64,000 bases of DNA from Paramylibacter kogurei (GCF_002742285.1 NZ_MDGM01000012.1:1178001-1242000); one strand, 5' to 3'. Positions 37,596 to 46,492 are shown, numbered from the stretch's first letter. Notes: generated by a model from the sequence alone, not told the origin. Numbers and translations are program-made.

Positions 37596-37626
37596 TATTG
37601 ACATGTGTTTAATATATCAATAATTC
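37596..37626 (+). promoter_or_regulatory. arsR promoter with overlapping dyad operator
   Basis: TTGACA (37598-37603) and TAATTC (37621-37626) are separated by 17 bases. The dyad TATTGA (37596-37601) ... TCAATA (37617-37622) overlaps both boxes, so a bound ArsR dimer would block RNA polymerase. Transcription should start near the ATG at 37634, implying a leaderless mRNA. Confidence 0.6.
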
Positions 37627-37633
37627 ATGATGT

Positions 37634-37966
37634 ATGGATACATTACATGCAACCACAGCCTTTGCCGCATTAAGCCAGCCCACACGCTTGGACGTTTTTC
37701 GCCTGTTGGTACAGGCGGGGAAAACAGGATTGCTCGCCGGTGAGATTGGCGAAAAACTGGATGTGCGCCAAAACACCATGTCGGCCAACCTGTTGGTGAT
37801 GCTCAATGCTGGGCTCATTCGCAAAACTCGTGAGGGGCGCGGCATTCGCTATTTTGCCGATATGCCCGCGATGGCCGATTTGATTGGGTTCATGTTGAAA
37901 GATTGCTGTGGTGGCAATGTTGATGAATGCAAACCGTTTTTGGAACAAGTCGCGTGCAAATGTTAA
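37634..37966 (+). CDS. arsR: ArsR family metalloid-responsive repressor
   Basis: This is a 110-residue winged-helix repressor (SQPTRLDVFRLLVQAG, VRQNTMSANLLVMLNAGLI, wing GRGIRYFA). Cysteines cluster at the C-terminus: Cys91-Cys92 (DCCGG), Cys99, Cys108 and Cys110 (CKC), a likely As(III)-binding set. No ribosome-binding site is evident, which agrees with the promoter position and suggests leaderless translation. arsH follows after 28 bases. Confidence 0.92.
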   Translation: MDTLHATTAFAALSQPTRLDVFRLLVQAGKTGLLAGEIGEKLDVRQNTMSANLLVMLNAGLIRKTREGRGIRYFADMPAMADLIGFMLKDCCGGNVDECKPFLEQVACKC

Positions 37967-37994
37967 CGCCGCGGCGAATTGAAAGATTATTACC

Positions 37995-38705
37995 TTGGAT
38001 AACCCGCCAAATATAAATGATGATAGTTTTCGCACCAGCGACCGAGACGCACTGTTCCCAACCGATCGCGCCACACATGCGCCGCGCATCCTGTTGCTAT
38101 ATGGATCACTGCGCGAACGATCATTCAGCCGCCTGATGACGGAAGAAGCCGCACGCGTTTTGCGCAAATTGGGCGCAGAGACCCGCATATTTAACCCAAC
38201 CGACCTGCCCCAACCCGATAGCGTGGACGCCGATCACCCCAAAATTGCCGAGCTGCGCGATTTGGTCACTTGGTCAGAGGGCATGGTGTGGTGTTCGCCC
38301 GAACGTCACGGCGCCATGACTGGGATTATGAAATCGCAAATCGACTGGATCCCATTATCCTTGGGCGGTGTGCGCCCCACACAAGGCAAAACGCTGGCGG
38401 TGATGCAGGTGAACGGTGGTTCGCAAAGCTTTAACACCGTGAACCAGTTGCGCATCCTTGGGCGCTGGATGCGCTTGTTAACCATCCCAAATCAATCATC
38501 GGTGGCCAAAGCGTTTTTAGAATTTGATGACGATGGGCGGATGAAACCCAGCCCCTATTACAATCGTATGGTTGATGTGATGGAGGAATTGGTAAAATTC
38601 ACCACCCTGACGCGCGATATCAAGGATCATTTGGTCGATCGCTATTCCGAACGCGTGGAAACCGCCGCTGAACTTTCGGAGCGGGTGAACCAAAAGGCGA
38701 TCTAA
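37995..38705 (+). CDS. arsH: ArsH NADPH-dependent FMN oxidoreductase
   Basis: This is a 236-residue flavoprotein of the ArsH family, which oxidises trivalent organoarsenicals and protects against metalloids. Motifs are the phosphate-binding [23 protein letters not shown] and [23 protein letters not shown]. The start is a TTG at 37995, the first codon of the usual N-terminal extension. It forms an operon with arsR. No arsB, acr3 or arsM gene lies in this window. Confidence 0.94.
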   Translation: MDNPPNINDDSFRTSDRDALFPTDRATHAPRILLLYGSLRERSFSRLMTEEAARVLRKLGAETRIFNPTDLPQPDSVDADHPKIAELRDLVTWSEGMVWCSPERHGAMTGIMKSQIDWIPLSLGGVRPTQGKTLAVMQVNGGSQSFNTVNQLRILGRWMRLLTIPNQSSVAKAFLEFDDDGRMKPSPYYNRMVDVMEELVKFTTLTRDIKDHLVDRYSERVETAAELSERVNQKAI

Positions 38706-38732
38706 ATCATTGAGCCAAGACAATCTGCGCAA

Positions 38733-38761
38733 TTGGCAATTGGCATTTTCCATATTATAGA
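38733..38761 (+). promoter_or_regulatory. sigma-70 type promoter of fumC
   Basis: TTGGCA (38733-38738) and TATAGA (38756-38761) with a 17-base spacer predict a start near 38768 and a leader of about 26 bases before the fumC ATG. Confidence 0.6.
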
Positions 38762-38793
38762 TCGCTTGATTTTTAATTACGGAGAAAATCCCC

Positions 38794-40185
38794 ATGTCCG
38801 CCATTCGCACCGAAACAGATAGTTTTGGCCCCCTTGATGTTCCTGCACATAAATATTGGGGCGCGCAAACACAGCGCAGCCTGATGAATTTCCCCATCGG
38901 TTGGGAAAAACAACCCGTTGCCATCGTGCGCGCACTTGGCGTGATCAAACAGGCCTGTGCCGAGGCAAACCGCGATCTGGGCAAAATCCCCGCCGAATTG
39001 GCCGAAGCAATGATTGCCGCCGCGAACGAGGTTGTTACAGGGAAATTGGACGATCATTTCCCATTGGTTGTATGGCAAACAGGTTCTGGTACGCAATCCA
39101 ACATGAATGCGAACGAAGTGATTTCAAACCGTGCGATTGAAATGTTGGGCGGTGAAATGGGTTCAAAAACCCCCGTGCACCCCAATGACCATTGCAACAT
39201 GGGGCAATCATCAAACGACACATTCCCAACAGCGATGCATATCGGCATCGCCATGACCGCGCATGATGTGTTGATCCCAGGTTTGGAAAAATTGCACGCG
39301 GCATTGGATGCCAAAGCAAAGTCATTCAAAGACATCATCAAAATTGGCCGCACCCATACCCAAGATGCAACGCCCCTTACCCTTGGTCAGGAATTTGGCG
39401 GTTATGCGTTTCAGGTGGAACAGGGTATCAAACGCGTCAAACACGCGCTGGAAAATATCTATCCTCTGGCACAGGGTGGCACCGCTGTTGGCACGGGTTT
39501 GAACACACCGATTGGTTGGGGTGAAAAGGTTGCGGCGAACATGGCGGCAATCACGGGTTTGCCATTTGTGACCGCGCCAAACAAATTCGAAGCCTTGGCC
39601 GCACATGACGCATTGGTTGAAATGTCAGGTGCATTGAAAACCGTTGCTGGTTCATTGTTCAAAATCGCCAATGACATTCGTTTGCTGGGATCTGGCCCGC
39701 GTTGTGGTCTGGGCGAATTAATGTTGCCCGAAAACGAACCGGGTTCATCAATTATGCCGGGCAAAGTAAATCCAACACAATGCGAGGCGTTGACCCAAGT
39801 TTGTGCACATGTGATGGGCAACGATGCCGCCGTGGGTTTCGCAGGCAGCCAAGGCCATTTTGAATTAAACGTCTATAAACCAATGATGGCTTATAATGTG
39901 TTGCAATCCATGCAACTCTTGGGCGATGCATCCGTTGCATTCACCGACAATTGCGTTGATGGGATCGAGGCAGACGAAGAACGTATCAGCACATTGATGT
40001 GGGAATCGTTAATGCTGGTTACGGCTTTGGCGCCTGAAATCGGGTATGACAACGCGACCAAAGTGGCCAAAACAGCCCATAAAAACCGCACCACCCTGAA
40101 GGAAGAAGCGATTAATTTGGGTTTTGTTGACGCCGAAACATTTGATCGTGTGGTCCAGCCAAAAGATATGATTGGCCCTAAGTAA
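38794..40185 (+). CDS. fumC: class II fumarate hydratase
   Basis: This is an oxygen-stable, iron-independent fumarase of the TCA cycle, 463 residues. Typical motifs are [48 protein letters not shown] and the family signature [24 protein letters not shown] precedes the ATG. It has its own promoter and a strong hairpin downstream, so it is likely monocistronic. Confidence 0.98.
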   Translation: MSAIRTETDSFGPLDVPAHKYWGAQTQRSLMNFPIGWEKQPVAIVRALGVIKQACAEANRDLGKIPAELAEAMIAAANEVVTGKLDDHFPLVVWQTGSGTQSNMNANEVISNRAIEMLGGEMGSKTPVHPNDHCNMGQSSNDTFPTAMHIGIAMTAHDVLIPGLEKLHAALDAKAKSFKDIIKIGRTHTQDATPLTLGQEFGGYAFQVEQGIKRVKHALENIYPLAQGGTAVGTGLNTPIGWGEKVAANMAAITGLPFVTAPNKFEALAAHDALVEMSGALKTVAGSLFKIANDIRLLGSGPRCGLGELMLPENEPGSSIMPGKVNPTQCEALTQVCAHVMGNDAAVGFAGSQGHFELNVYKPMMAYNVLQSMQLLGDASVAFTDNCVDGIEADEERISTLMWESLMLVTALAPEIGYDNATKVAKTAHKNRTTLKEEAINLGFVDAETFDRVVQPKDMIGPK

Positions 40186-40207
40186 CCAAAAACAAACACT
40201 ATTTTTT

Positions 40208-40247
40208 GCGCCGATGCGGATTTTTCCCGTGTCGGCGCGATTATTTT
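40208..40247 (+). terminator. hairpin terminator after fumC
   Basis: GCGCCGATGCGG (40208-40219) pairs with CCGTGTCGGCGC (40227-40238), a 12-bp stem with two wobble pairs, followed by a T-rich but interrupted tract. It begins 22 bases after the fumC stop. Confidence 0.7.
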
Positions 40248-40346
40248 AACCATTTTGCACAATATCGCCCTAATTCAGCCCTGAAAATTCACATTTCCCT
40301 GTTCATTTAGGGGTTGAGCGAAAAACTTAATTGGGAACTTAGTATT

Positions 40347-40532
40347 ATGCCTTTGGATTATATTTCACATTCTAACGACGAAAACCGTAGCAACGTGATC
40401 ATGCTTCCGCTGAAACTTGGTGGAAAAAATGCACCACGTGTGGATGTATCGATGTTGAAAATGATTGGTTCAACTTTCGAAGGCACACCGCGCGAAATGG
40501 ATTACACAAATAACATTTTCGCAGGCGAATAA
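40347..40532 (+). CDS. hypothetical small protein (61 aa)
   Basis: This is a 61-residue soluble protein (MPLDYISHSNDENRSNVIMLP..., ending MDYTNNIFAGE) with no recognised domain, signal or membrane helix. It lies between the fumC terminator and a strong hairpin at 40541, a neat stand-alone unit. The start at ATG 40347 is a choice; an in-frame TTG at 40314 would add 11 residues. The coding call rests on context and codon use only. Confidence 0.55.
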   Translation: MPLDYISHSNDENRSNVIMLPLKLGGKNAPRVDVSMLKMIGSTFEGTPREMDYTNNIFAGE

Positions 40533-40540
40533 TTGCCGCT

Positions 40541-40572
40541 GTGCGGTCTGATCTGGGGGGATCGGGCCGCAC
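40541..40572 (+). terminator. strong hairpin after the 61-aa ORF
   Basis: GTGCGGTCTGATC (40541-40553) and GATCGGGCCGCAC (40560-40572) form a 13-bp stem with two G-T pairs around TGGGGG. No T tract follows, so it may be an mRNA-stabilising 3' hairpin rather than a classical terminator. Confidence 0.5.
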
Positions 40573-40620
40573 AACGCAATGTGACTAGACAAATCGCAAT
40601 CAATTCGCCAATCAAACACC

Positions 40621-40857
40621 ATGGCCGATGATGCAAGACCACAAAAACATTCTTTGACACTCAAAGGGCACCGCACCAGCGTGTCGCTTGAAGAACCGTT
40701 TTGGCGTGCATTCAAACAAATCGCACAACAACGTGGATTGCCGATAAATGTTTTAGCCGCAGAGATAGATGCCGATCGTGGTGTTTCAACAGGATTAGCC
40801 TCTGCAATACGGTTATTTGTTTTGGCGCATTACCAAGATCAACTCACACCCCGCTGA
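40621..40857 (+). CDS. ribbon-helix-helix domain protein
   Basis: This is a 78-residue protein matching the small ribbon-helix-helix family seen near fumC and sspB in Rhodobacterales: HSLTLKGHRTSVSLEEPFWRAFKQIAQQRGLPINVLAAEID ... LASAIRLFVLAHYQDQL. The beta strand and two helices of an RHH DNA-binding fold are evident. The ATG at 40621 has no strong ribosome-binding site. It is probably a small transcription factor of unknown target. Confidence 0.85.
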   Translation: MADDARPQKHSLTLKGHRTSVSLEEPFWRAFKQIAQQRGLPINVLAAEIDADRGVSTGLASAIRLFVLAHYQDQLTPR

Positions 40858-40943
40858 ACACATTGTTACCCAAATTAGAACGCAAAAACTTAAAATTGTG
40901 TCTCTATTTACTAACTATAAAAAAACGAACGAGGAAATGAGCA

Positions 40944-41126
40944 ATGACACGTCTTTTGAAAATGAATGATTTTGAATCTGCATCTCTTGTCGGTGCGGAA
41001 CATGTCAGCGCGGATCACGGTGGTGACACAGCAAAGAAACGCAAATGGCTGACCCCTGCGGAAGAGGATGCATTGTTTGCTGAAATCTTTGCAAAAGTGA
41101 ACTATCGTTTGGTCAGCCGCAAATAA
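40944..41126 (+). CDS. hypothetical small protein (60 aa)
   Basis: This is a 60-residue protein with KKRKWLTPAEEDALFAEIFAKVNYRLVSRK at its C-terminal half (positions 31-60). The ATG is preceded by GAGGAA at suitable spacing. The C-terminal end overlaps the convergent P450 gene by 25 bases. No family is recognised; the charged helical C-terminus could bind nucleic acid or protein (inference). Confidence 0.6.
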   Translation: MTRLLKMNDFESASLVGAEHVSADHGGDTAKKRKWLTPAEEDALFAEIFAKVNYRLVSRK

Positions 41127-42466
41127 ATTCCATCCTTTGCACGCACGGTTAAATGTGCAACAGGGGTTGGTTCATGTCCATCCACCACATCAAATTTGAA
41201 TGCACGGATTAACGTAGCAAGCAATACAACACCTTCGACCATCGCAAACCCTGCCCCCGTGCACACACGTGCACCCGCCGAAAACGGCATATAGGCATCG
41301 CGCGCGCATTTGCGCGTTTCATCGGTTTGCCAACGATCAGGATCAAAAACATCTGGGCGATCCCACAACCGTTCGTGGCGTTGGATATGCCAAGGCGATA
41401 ATATGATCTGTGATCCCACCTTTATTTTACGTTCACGGAATAATTCGGGCTGTGTGGTTTCGCGCACCATCATCGGCACAGGCGGATAGAGCCGCAATGT
41501 TTCGCGAAAAACATCACGGGTGAATGGCAATTTCGACAGATTGGCAAAGGTAAAGTCATCAAGCGTTGACGTTTCTGCAAATACACGCGCTTGCGTGTCC
41601 TGATCCAATGCCAACAGATATAATGCCCAAGCCAGCGCAGATGCCGATGTTTCATGCCCGGCCAGGAAAAATATCGCCACCTGATCAACCATTTCATCGG
41701 ATGTGAACAAATCACCGGTTTCAGGGTCGCGTGTCGTCATGATTTTTGTCGCAAGATCATCGGGCGCTGTGCCATTTGCAATCATCGCCGCGCGGTCCAT
41801 CGTCAAACGGGTGAGCAATCTGCGCACATCATGCGCGGCGCGTTTGGTGGCGCGGCGCTGCATTTTTGGCACCCAGCTTGGGCGTTTCAAAAATGCCGCG
41901 ATATTTAGTAAGGGCTGTGTGCGCTGATAGGCACGGAATTTTTCAAATGTTTCACTGGCGATTTCATCGCTGATCGGGATGGAAAACAGGGTGCGAAAAA
42001 TCACATCGGCGGCCAGTTGTGATGTTTGCTCTTCCATTTCAACGGGCGTTCCATCCGCAAAGGGGCGTAACCGTTTAACGCTTTCATCCGCTGCTGCCAG
42101 CATGGATGGGAACACATCGCGCAGACGCCCACCTTCGAACGCGGGATCAATGATACGGCGTTGTTTTTTCCACAAATCTCCATTGGTGACAAAGACACTT
42201 TTGCCCAATAACGAAAACAAACCCGCCGTGACGATTTCCGATTTTGGAAAATCATCGGGGCGTTTTTTCAACACGGTTTCAACCAGTTTGGGATCGTTGA
42301 TGAAATAGGATTTGAACAACAACATGCGAAGTTCTGCCATCCATGCACGGTATAATTTCGCAGGTTGTGATGCAAAAATATCCTGTCTAAACAAACGGAT
42401 ATGGGTAAAAACCGAAACGCGTTCCTTGCGCGCGCTGGGTTTTGGTGGGGTGATATCATCGCTCAT
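41102..42466 (-). CDS. cytochrome P450
   Basis: This is a 454-residue soluble P450 mono-oxygenase. The I-helix oxygen-activation motif AGHETSASAL, the K-helix ETLRLYPP (ExxR) and the haem loop PFSAGARVCTG with proximal Cys402 are intact. The N-terminus lacks a membrane anchor. It starts inside the stop codon of the upstream hydrolase gene (ATGA), so the two form an operon. The substrate is unknown; similarity to fatty-acid or terpene hydroxylases cannot be judged here. Confidence 0.95.
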   Translation of the reverse strand: MSDDITPPKPSARKERVSVFTHIRLFRQDIFASQPAKLYRAWMAELRMLLFKSYFINDPKLVETVLKKRPDDFPKSEIVTAGLFSLLGKSVFVTNGDLWKKQRRIIDPAFEGGRLRDVFPSMLAAADESVKRLRPFADGTPVEMEEQTSQLAADVIFRTLFSIPISDEIASETFEKFRAYQRTQPLLNIAAFLKRPSWVPKMQRRATKRAAHDVRRLLTRLTMDRAAMIANGTAPDDLATKIMTTRDPETGDLFTSDEMVDQVAIFFLAGHETSASALAWALYLLALDQDTQARVFAETSTLDDFTFANLSKLPFTRDVFRETLRLYPPVPMMVRETTQPELFRERKIKVGSQIILSPWHIQRHERLWDRPDVFDPDRWQTDETRKCARDAYMPFSAGARVCTGAGFAMVEGVVLLATLIRAFKFDVVDGHEPTPVAHLTVRAKDGIYLRLTKR

Positions 42467-43665
42467 GCGCTCGGTTCCATGGAACGATATTTCGCATATG
42501 GTTTATCAATCCGCGATGGGCTTGGGTTGCGCCCATGATACCGATCCCGCAGGGTTAACGGCCCCGCCGTGATCTGGAAATAATCGTAATCTTTTGGCTG
42601 ATCAAATGCGCAAAGATATTGAAAATGCATGCGGAAAAATTGATAGCGCAGCTTTTTGAATGTTTCGGGTTTGAGCGATTGTGAAAATGATGCCGAAATC
42701 ACCAAGGGCCAACGCGCATCATCTGGGGCAACGCCCGAAACTTTGACCGGATCGCACAGCGCATGACACGCGCCATCACCAGGGGCGGTCACATCCACCC
42801 AAGTGATGTCATCTCGATTTGAAAGGAAATTTAGATCTCGGCGTAATCGCCATGCATTGGGCAGAAAGCTAACCATCGGTGTGACCTGCCCCAATGATAA
42901 AAATGCCAGCTTTGGCGCGTTATCGGGCAATCCTTGGCGTAAAACATCGGCAAGGATTGTTACGGATAAATGCGCACCGCAAGAATGGCCAACGATCAAA
43001 ACCTCGTCCACATCTTCGGTCATTGCAGCGTGGATTGTATTTGAAAAATCGGCCATGCGTGCGGACATATCGGGCGAATATTCCCCCGCCTTGTAGGATG
43101 CAAATGCATAATCCGTCAGCAAATAATTGACATAGGTCTTATTGTCATAACGTTTCACCCAATGCAAAAACGCCCATGCCAATGCAACACCGATCAACGC
43201 ACCAAACCAGCCCAAAATGGACACCCCACCCCAGACGATGAATATCGCAATAATAAGCTGTAATATCAATGCGATGGATGGATACAATGCGGCAATCATT
43301 GGCATATTTGGCATCCGAAACAATTGCCATACAGCACCTGATCCAATGTAAATCCAATGGGTTTTTAACAGGGTGATGAAACTGGCGAACACGCTGGTTT
43401 TCATCTGGTTTTCAACAATGTCAGACCACAGCAGAAAATCAATTTCCGTGTCGGTTTCATGCCCATCAATTTGAGCATGCACCGACCAACCGTAATTATC
43501 GCGCCCCCCCGTGCGCCCCTTGATTGCCAATTCATAGCCAGAAATTTCAGCCTGCGCCGCACCTTCGCTGCGGTAGCGTTCGCGGTATCGACGTGGCAAC
43601 ATCGGATCATAGCCGGGTACGTAAAATACCTTGCGCTTTTTTACGAATGCGGATGGATCTGTCAT
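42463..43665 (-). CDS. membrane-associated alpha/beta hydrolase-like protein
   Basis: This is a 400-residue protein with an N-terminal soluble part (KRKVFYVPGYDPMLPRRYRERY), two to three membrane helices at about 110-170 and a C-terminal alpha/beta-hydrolase-like domain whose nucleophile elbow is GHSCGAHLS. A possible acid and His are not assigned. It is coupled to the P450 gene downstream. The pair suggests a shared lipid or hydrophobic substrate that is hydrolysed and oxidised (inference). Confidence 0.8.
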   Translation of the reverse strand: MTDPSAFVKKRKVFYVPGYDPMLPRRYRERYRSEGAAQAEISGYELAIKGRTGGRDNYGWSVHAQIDGHETDTEIDFLLWSDIVENQMKTSVFASFITLLKTHWIYIGSGAVWQLFRMPNMPMIAALYPSIALILQLIIAIFIVWGGVSILGWFGALIGVALAWAFLHWVKRYDNKTYVNYLLTDYAFASYKAGEYSPDMSARMADFSNTIHAAMTEDVDEVLIVGHSCGAHLSVTILADVLRQGLPDNAPKLAFLSLGQVTPMVSFLPNAWRLRRDLNFLSNRDDITWVDVTAPGDGACHALCDPVKVSGVAPDDARWPLVISASFSQSLKPETFKKLRYQFFRMHFQYLCAFDQPKDYDYFQITAGPLTLRDRYHGRNPSPSRIDKPYAKYRSMEPSA

Positions 43666-43769
43666 GGTCGCCTTACATATCTGTCACCATCATATAAGCA
43701 AAGAATTTCCAGAAAGTAACCCTGTGCAATCGCTGGACAATTTCGCACAGAGCCCCTAGATCAACCGGC

Positions 43770-43997
43770 ATGGATTATGACGCAGAACTTGATGCCACCG
43801 GCCTGTTATGCCCCCTGCCCGTATTGCGCGCGCGCAAACGGTTGATGGCATTGGATTCGGGGCAAGTATTGCGCATGTTGGCCGATGACCCCGCCGCGAT
43901 TGTTGATGTGCCTCATTTTTGTGCGGAACAAGGGCATGAATTGATCGCATCTGATGATGACGGCAGCACACAAATCTATTTTCTGCGCAAAAAGTAA
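43770..43997 (+). CDS. tusA: TusA-like sulfurtransferase
   Basis: This is a 75-residue sulfur-carrier protein with the CPxP motif (TGLLCPLPVLRARK, Cys14), which carries persulfide sulfur for tRNA thiolation and related pathways. The fold pattern (VLRMLADDPAAIVDVPHFCAEQGHEL) matches TusA/YedF proteins. It lies in a divergent position to the hydrolase gene and precedes a LysR regulator. Confidence 0.92.
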   Translation: MDYDAELDATGLLCPLPVLRARKRLMALDSGQVLRMLADDPAAIVDVPHFCAEQGHELIASDDDGSTQIYFLRKK

Positions 43998-44102
43998 CTC
44001 TGCGTCACTTTCGTACTTTCCACATTCCAGAAATTCGCATACCTTGCAGAAAACGCATAGCAGAACTGTGCAAACAACATAGCTTCTCAGGGAGGTTCCC
44101 AC

Positions 44103-45014
44103 ATGGATTGGGACAAGTTACGCATATTCCATGCGGTGGCCGATATCGGCAGTTTGACCCATGCGGGTGAAAAACTGCACCTGTCGCAATCCGCCGTCAG
44201 CCGCCAAATTCGTGCACTCGAAGAAAGCCTGAACGTGATCTTGTTTCACCGCCATGCGCGTGGGCTTATCCTTACGGAACAGGGCGAATTGTTGTTTAAC
44301 GCCACACAGGATATGTCTCGGAAATTGGAAACAGCAGAGGCACGCATCCGCGATAGCGAAGACGAGGTTTTTGGCGAATTGCGCGTGACCACCACCACCG
44401 GCTTTGGCACGCTTTGGCTCGCCCCACGCATGGGGCGATTATATGAGCTCTACCCCGAATTAAAAATCGATTTGATCCTCGAAGAACGCGTGTTGGATTT
44501 GCCCATGCGAGAGGCCGATGTCGCCATCCGCATGAAGGAACCGTCTCAGGCCGATCTGGTTCGCAGACGGATTATGACGGTGAATATGCAACTTTATGCA
44601 AGCCAGTCTTATTTGGATAAACACGGCACCCCCGAAACGGTGGAAGATTTGCAAAATCACCGCATTATCAGCCAAAGCCTCACTGCGCGCCAAGTTAACG
44701 AAAGTGTTGCTTGGTTGAAAACGGTTTTATCCGACGAACAGCATATTAAACATATGACGGTGAATAACTATTTTGGGGTGATGCAGGCCACAATGCATGA
44801 TGTGGGTATCGGGGTCATGCCCGATTATGTGTCGTCTTTGGTGCCCGAATTGGTGCGTGTTTTGCCCAATGACGAAAGCAAAGAGATTCCCGTATTTTTG
44901 GCCTATCCAGAAGAATTACGCCATTCAAAACGCGTGAATGCATTCCGTGATTTCGTCGTAGAAGAGATAAAAGCATACCGCCGCGCGGTGGATCAGCGCG
45001 ATTCATTGATGTAA
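44103..45014 (+). CDS. LysR family transcriptional regulator
   Basis: This is a 303-residue LysR-type regulator. The N-terminal winged helix (WDKLRIFHAVADIGSLTHAGEKLHLSQSAVSRQIRALE, residues 2-40) is followed by a periplasmic-binding-protein-like effector domain. GGGAGGTTCCC precedes the ATG. Its target is unknown. A palindrome and a candidate sRNA lie directly downstream. Confidence 0.94.
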   Translation: MDWDKLRIFHAVADIGSLTHAGEKLHLSQSAVSRQIRALEESLNVILFHRHARGLILTEQGELLFNATQDMSRKLETAEARIRDSEDEVFGELRVTTTTGFGTLWLAPRMGRLYELYPELKIDLILEERVLDLPMREADVAIRMKEPSQADLVRRRIMTVNMQLYASQSYLDKHGTPETVEDLQNHRIISQSLTARQVNESVAWLKTVLSDEQHIKHMTVNNYFGVMQATMHDVGIGVMPDYVSSLVPELVRVLPNDESKEIPVFLAYPEELRHSKRVNAFRDFVVEEIKAYRRAVDQRDSLM

Positions 45015-45078
45015 TTTCGCAACTTTTATATCGCAATTTCAACAGGTTGCACAATAAATGAACAAGTTATGAATGAAT

Positions 45079-45095
45079 TGCATAACGGTTATGCA
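45079..45095. promoter_or_regulatory. 17-bp perfect dyad before the candidate sRNA
   Basis: TGCATAAC (45079-45086) and GTTATGCA (45088-45095) flank a single G. It sits just upstream of the presumed promoter of the RNA at 45139 and 65 bases after the LysR stop, a position typical of an operator. Confidence 0.45.
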
Positions 45096-45138
45096 GTTTC
45101 GGAAGTTGTTATTAACCCTTCTAACTTATAGTTTCATT

Positions 45139-45224
45139 CATGAAGACAACAGTAGAGCCTTGCGCTCCTGTTACTTCACCTCCCTGTTGGACTTAGGCCG
45201 AGCTTTTGCTCGGCCTCTTTTTTT
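45139..45224 (+). ncRNA. candidate trans-acting sRNA with anti-Shine-Dalgarno loop
   Basis: An 86-base unit with classical sRNA architecture. Hairpin 1 is AACAG/CTGTT plus GAGC/GCTC at 45148-45172. An unpaired stretch (45173-45194) carries CACCTCCC at 45177-45184, complementary to Shine-Dalgarno sequences. A Rho-independent terminator AGGCCGAGC-TTTT-GCTCGGCCT (45195-45216) with a T tract ends it. A TATAGT-like -10 lies at 45127. Alphaproteobacterial sRNAs such as the alpha-r and CcsR groups use similar CCTCC loops. An ORF spanning it has no ribosome-binding site or conserved content. Confidence 0.6.
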
Positions 45225-45326
45225 GTCGAAACGGATTTTCTCAATATTCTGTGATGCATTAAACTTGGCATTGTGACAGCAGCATTCGCAAAGTAAGCAG
45301 TGCTAACAATTTCAAAAGGAAAACCA

Positions 45327-46364
45327 ATGCCCCAAACATCAGACACCAACCGCCGCCTTGTCTTGGCCGAACGCCCAAAGGGTGCGCCAAATGAAAACAC
45401 TTTGCGATTGGAAACGGCCGATATTCCAACACCAAAAGACGGTGAAATGTTGCTCCGTACAGAGTTTTTGTCGCTCGATCCATATATGCGCGGGCGCATG
45501 AGCGCGGCGAAATCTTATGCTGATCCGGTGGAAATTGGCGAAGTGATGGTTGGCGGCACCATCGCAGAGGTCATTACATCCAATCACCCCAAATTTGAAA
45601 AGGGCGAATTTGTTGTCTCGTTCAGCGGTTGGCAGGATTACGCGGTATCAGATGGCGCGATGGTCAACTCATTGGGCAAAACCCCGCAAAACCCGTCTTG
45701 GGCATTGGGTGTGTTGGGCATGCCGGGTTTCACCGCTTGGGCAGGTTTGACACAGATCGGCATGCCAAAGGCGGGTGAAACCGTGGTTGTTGGTGGCGCC
45801 ACTGGCCCAGTTGGGGCAACCGTTGGGCAGATTGCCAAAATCCTTGGCTGTCGCGTGGTTGGTATTGCGGGGGGCGCGGAAAAATGTGCCTATGCGGTTG
45901 ATGAGCTGGGTTTTGATGCCTGTGTTGATTACAAAACCGATACCCTCAATGATGATCTGGCCGCGGCAACCCCCGATGGGATCGACATTTATTTTGAAAA
46001 CGTCGGTGGCAAAGTGTTTGATGCGGTGATGCCGTTGTTAAACACAGGTGCGCGTATTCCGTTGTGTGGTTTGATTTCGCAATATAACGCCACATCCCTG
46101 CCCGATGGCCCTGATCGTATGGGAATGTTGATGGGGCAATTATTGACGCGCCGCATCACCATGCGCGGTTTTATTATCTTTGATGATTTTGGTCATCTCT
46201 ATCCTGAATTTGCTGCACAAATGATAAAATGGGTCACCGAGGGTAAAATCAAATACCGCGAAGAAATCATCGAAGGTTTGGAAAACGCCCCAGAGGCATT
46301 TATCGGATTGCTCAATGGTGAAGCATTCGGCAAACGCGTTATTCGCGTGGGTAACGCCGACTAA
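45327..46364 (+). CDS. NADP-dependent medium-chain oxidoreductase (curcumin/prostaglandin reductase-like)
   Basis: This is a 345-residue zinc-free MDR protein that reduces activated double bonds. Motifs are LSLDPYMRGRMS, the Rossmann GGATGPVGATVGQIAKILGCRVVGIAGG, and IDIYFENVGG. The ATG at 45327 follows AAAAGGA. It lies between the candidate sRNA and purL and appears monocistronic. The physiological substrate is unknown; YncB/CurA-type activity is the closest guess. Confidence 0.93.
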   Translation: MPQTSDTNRRLVLAERPKGAPNENTLRLETADIPTPKDGEMLLRTEFLSLDPYMRGRMSAAKSYADPVEIGEVMVGGTIAEVITSNHPKFEKGEFVVSFSGWQDYAVSDGAMVNSLGKTPQNPSWALGVLGMPGFTAWAGLTQIGMPKAGETVVVGGATGPVGATVGQIAKILGCRVVGIAGGAEKCAYAVDELGFDACVDYKTDTLNDDLAAATPDGIDIYFENVGGKVFDAVMPLLNTGARIPLCGLISQYNATSLPDGPDRMGMLMGQLLTRRITMRGFIIFDDFGHLYPEFAAQMIKWVTEGKIKYREEIIEGLENAPEAFIGLLNGEAFGKRVIRVGNAD

Positions 46365-46492
46365 ATCCACACAAATGCGATAAAAATTCACGTTTTTTGA
46401 CATACGCGCCAATTTGCCCGTCTTTTCTGGCTTTTCCCCAAGGCTTGGAACCCATAAAAGGCGGGCAGAGAATCCTATACTGAGGGCGCCCC

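Noticed and set aside
45073..45276. 67-codon frame on the + strand
   Set aside because: It spans the sRNA hairpin and terminator, lacks a ribosome-binding site and has no conserved content.
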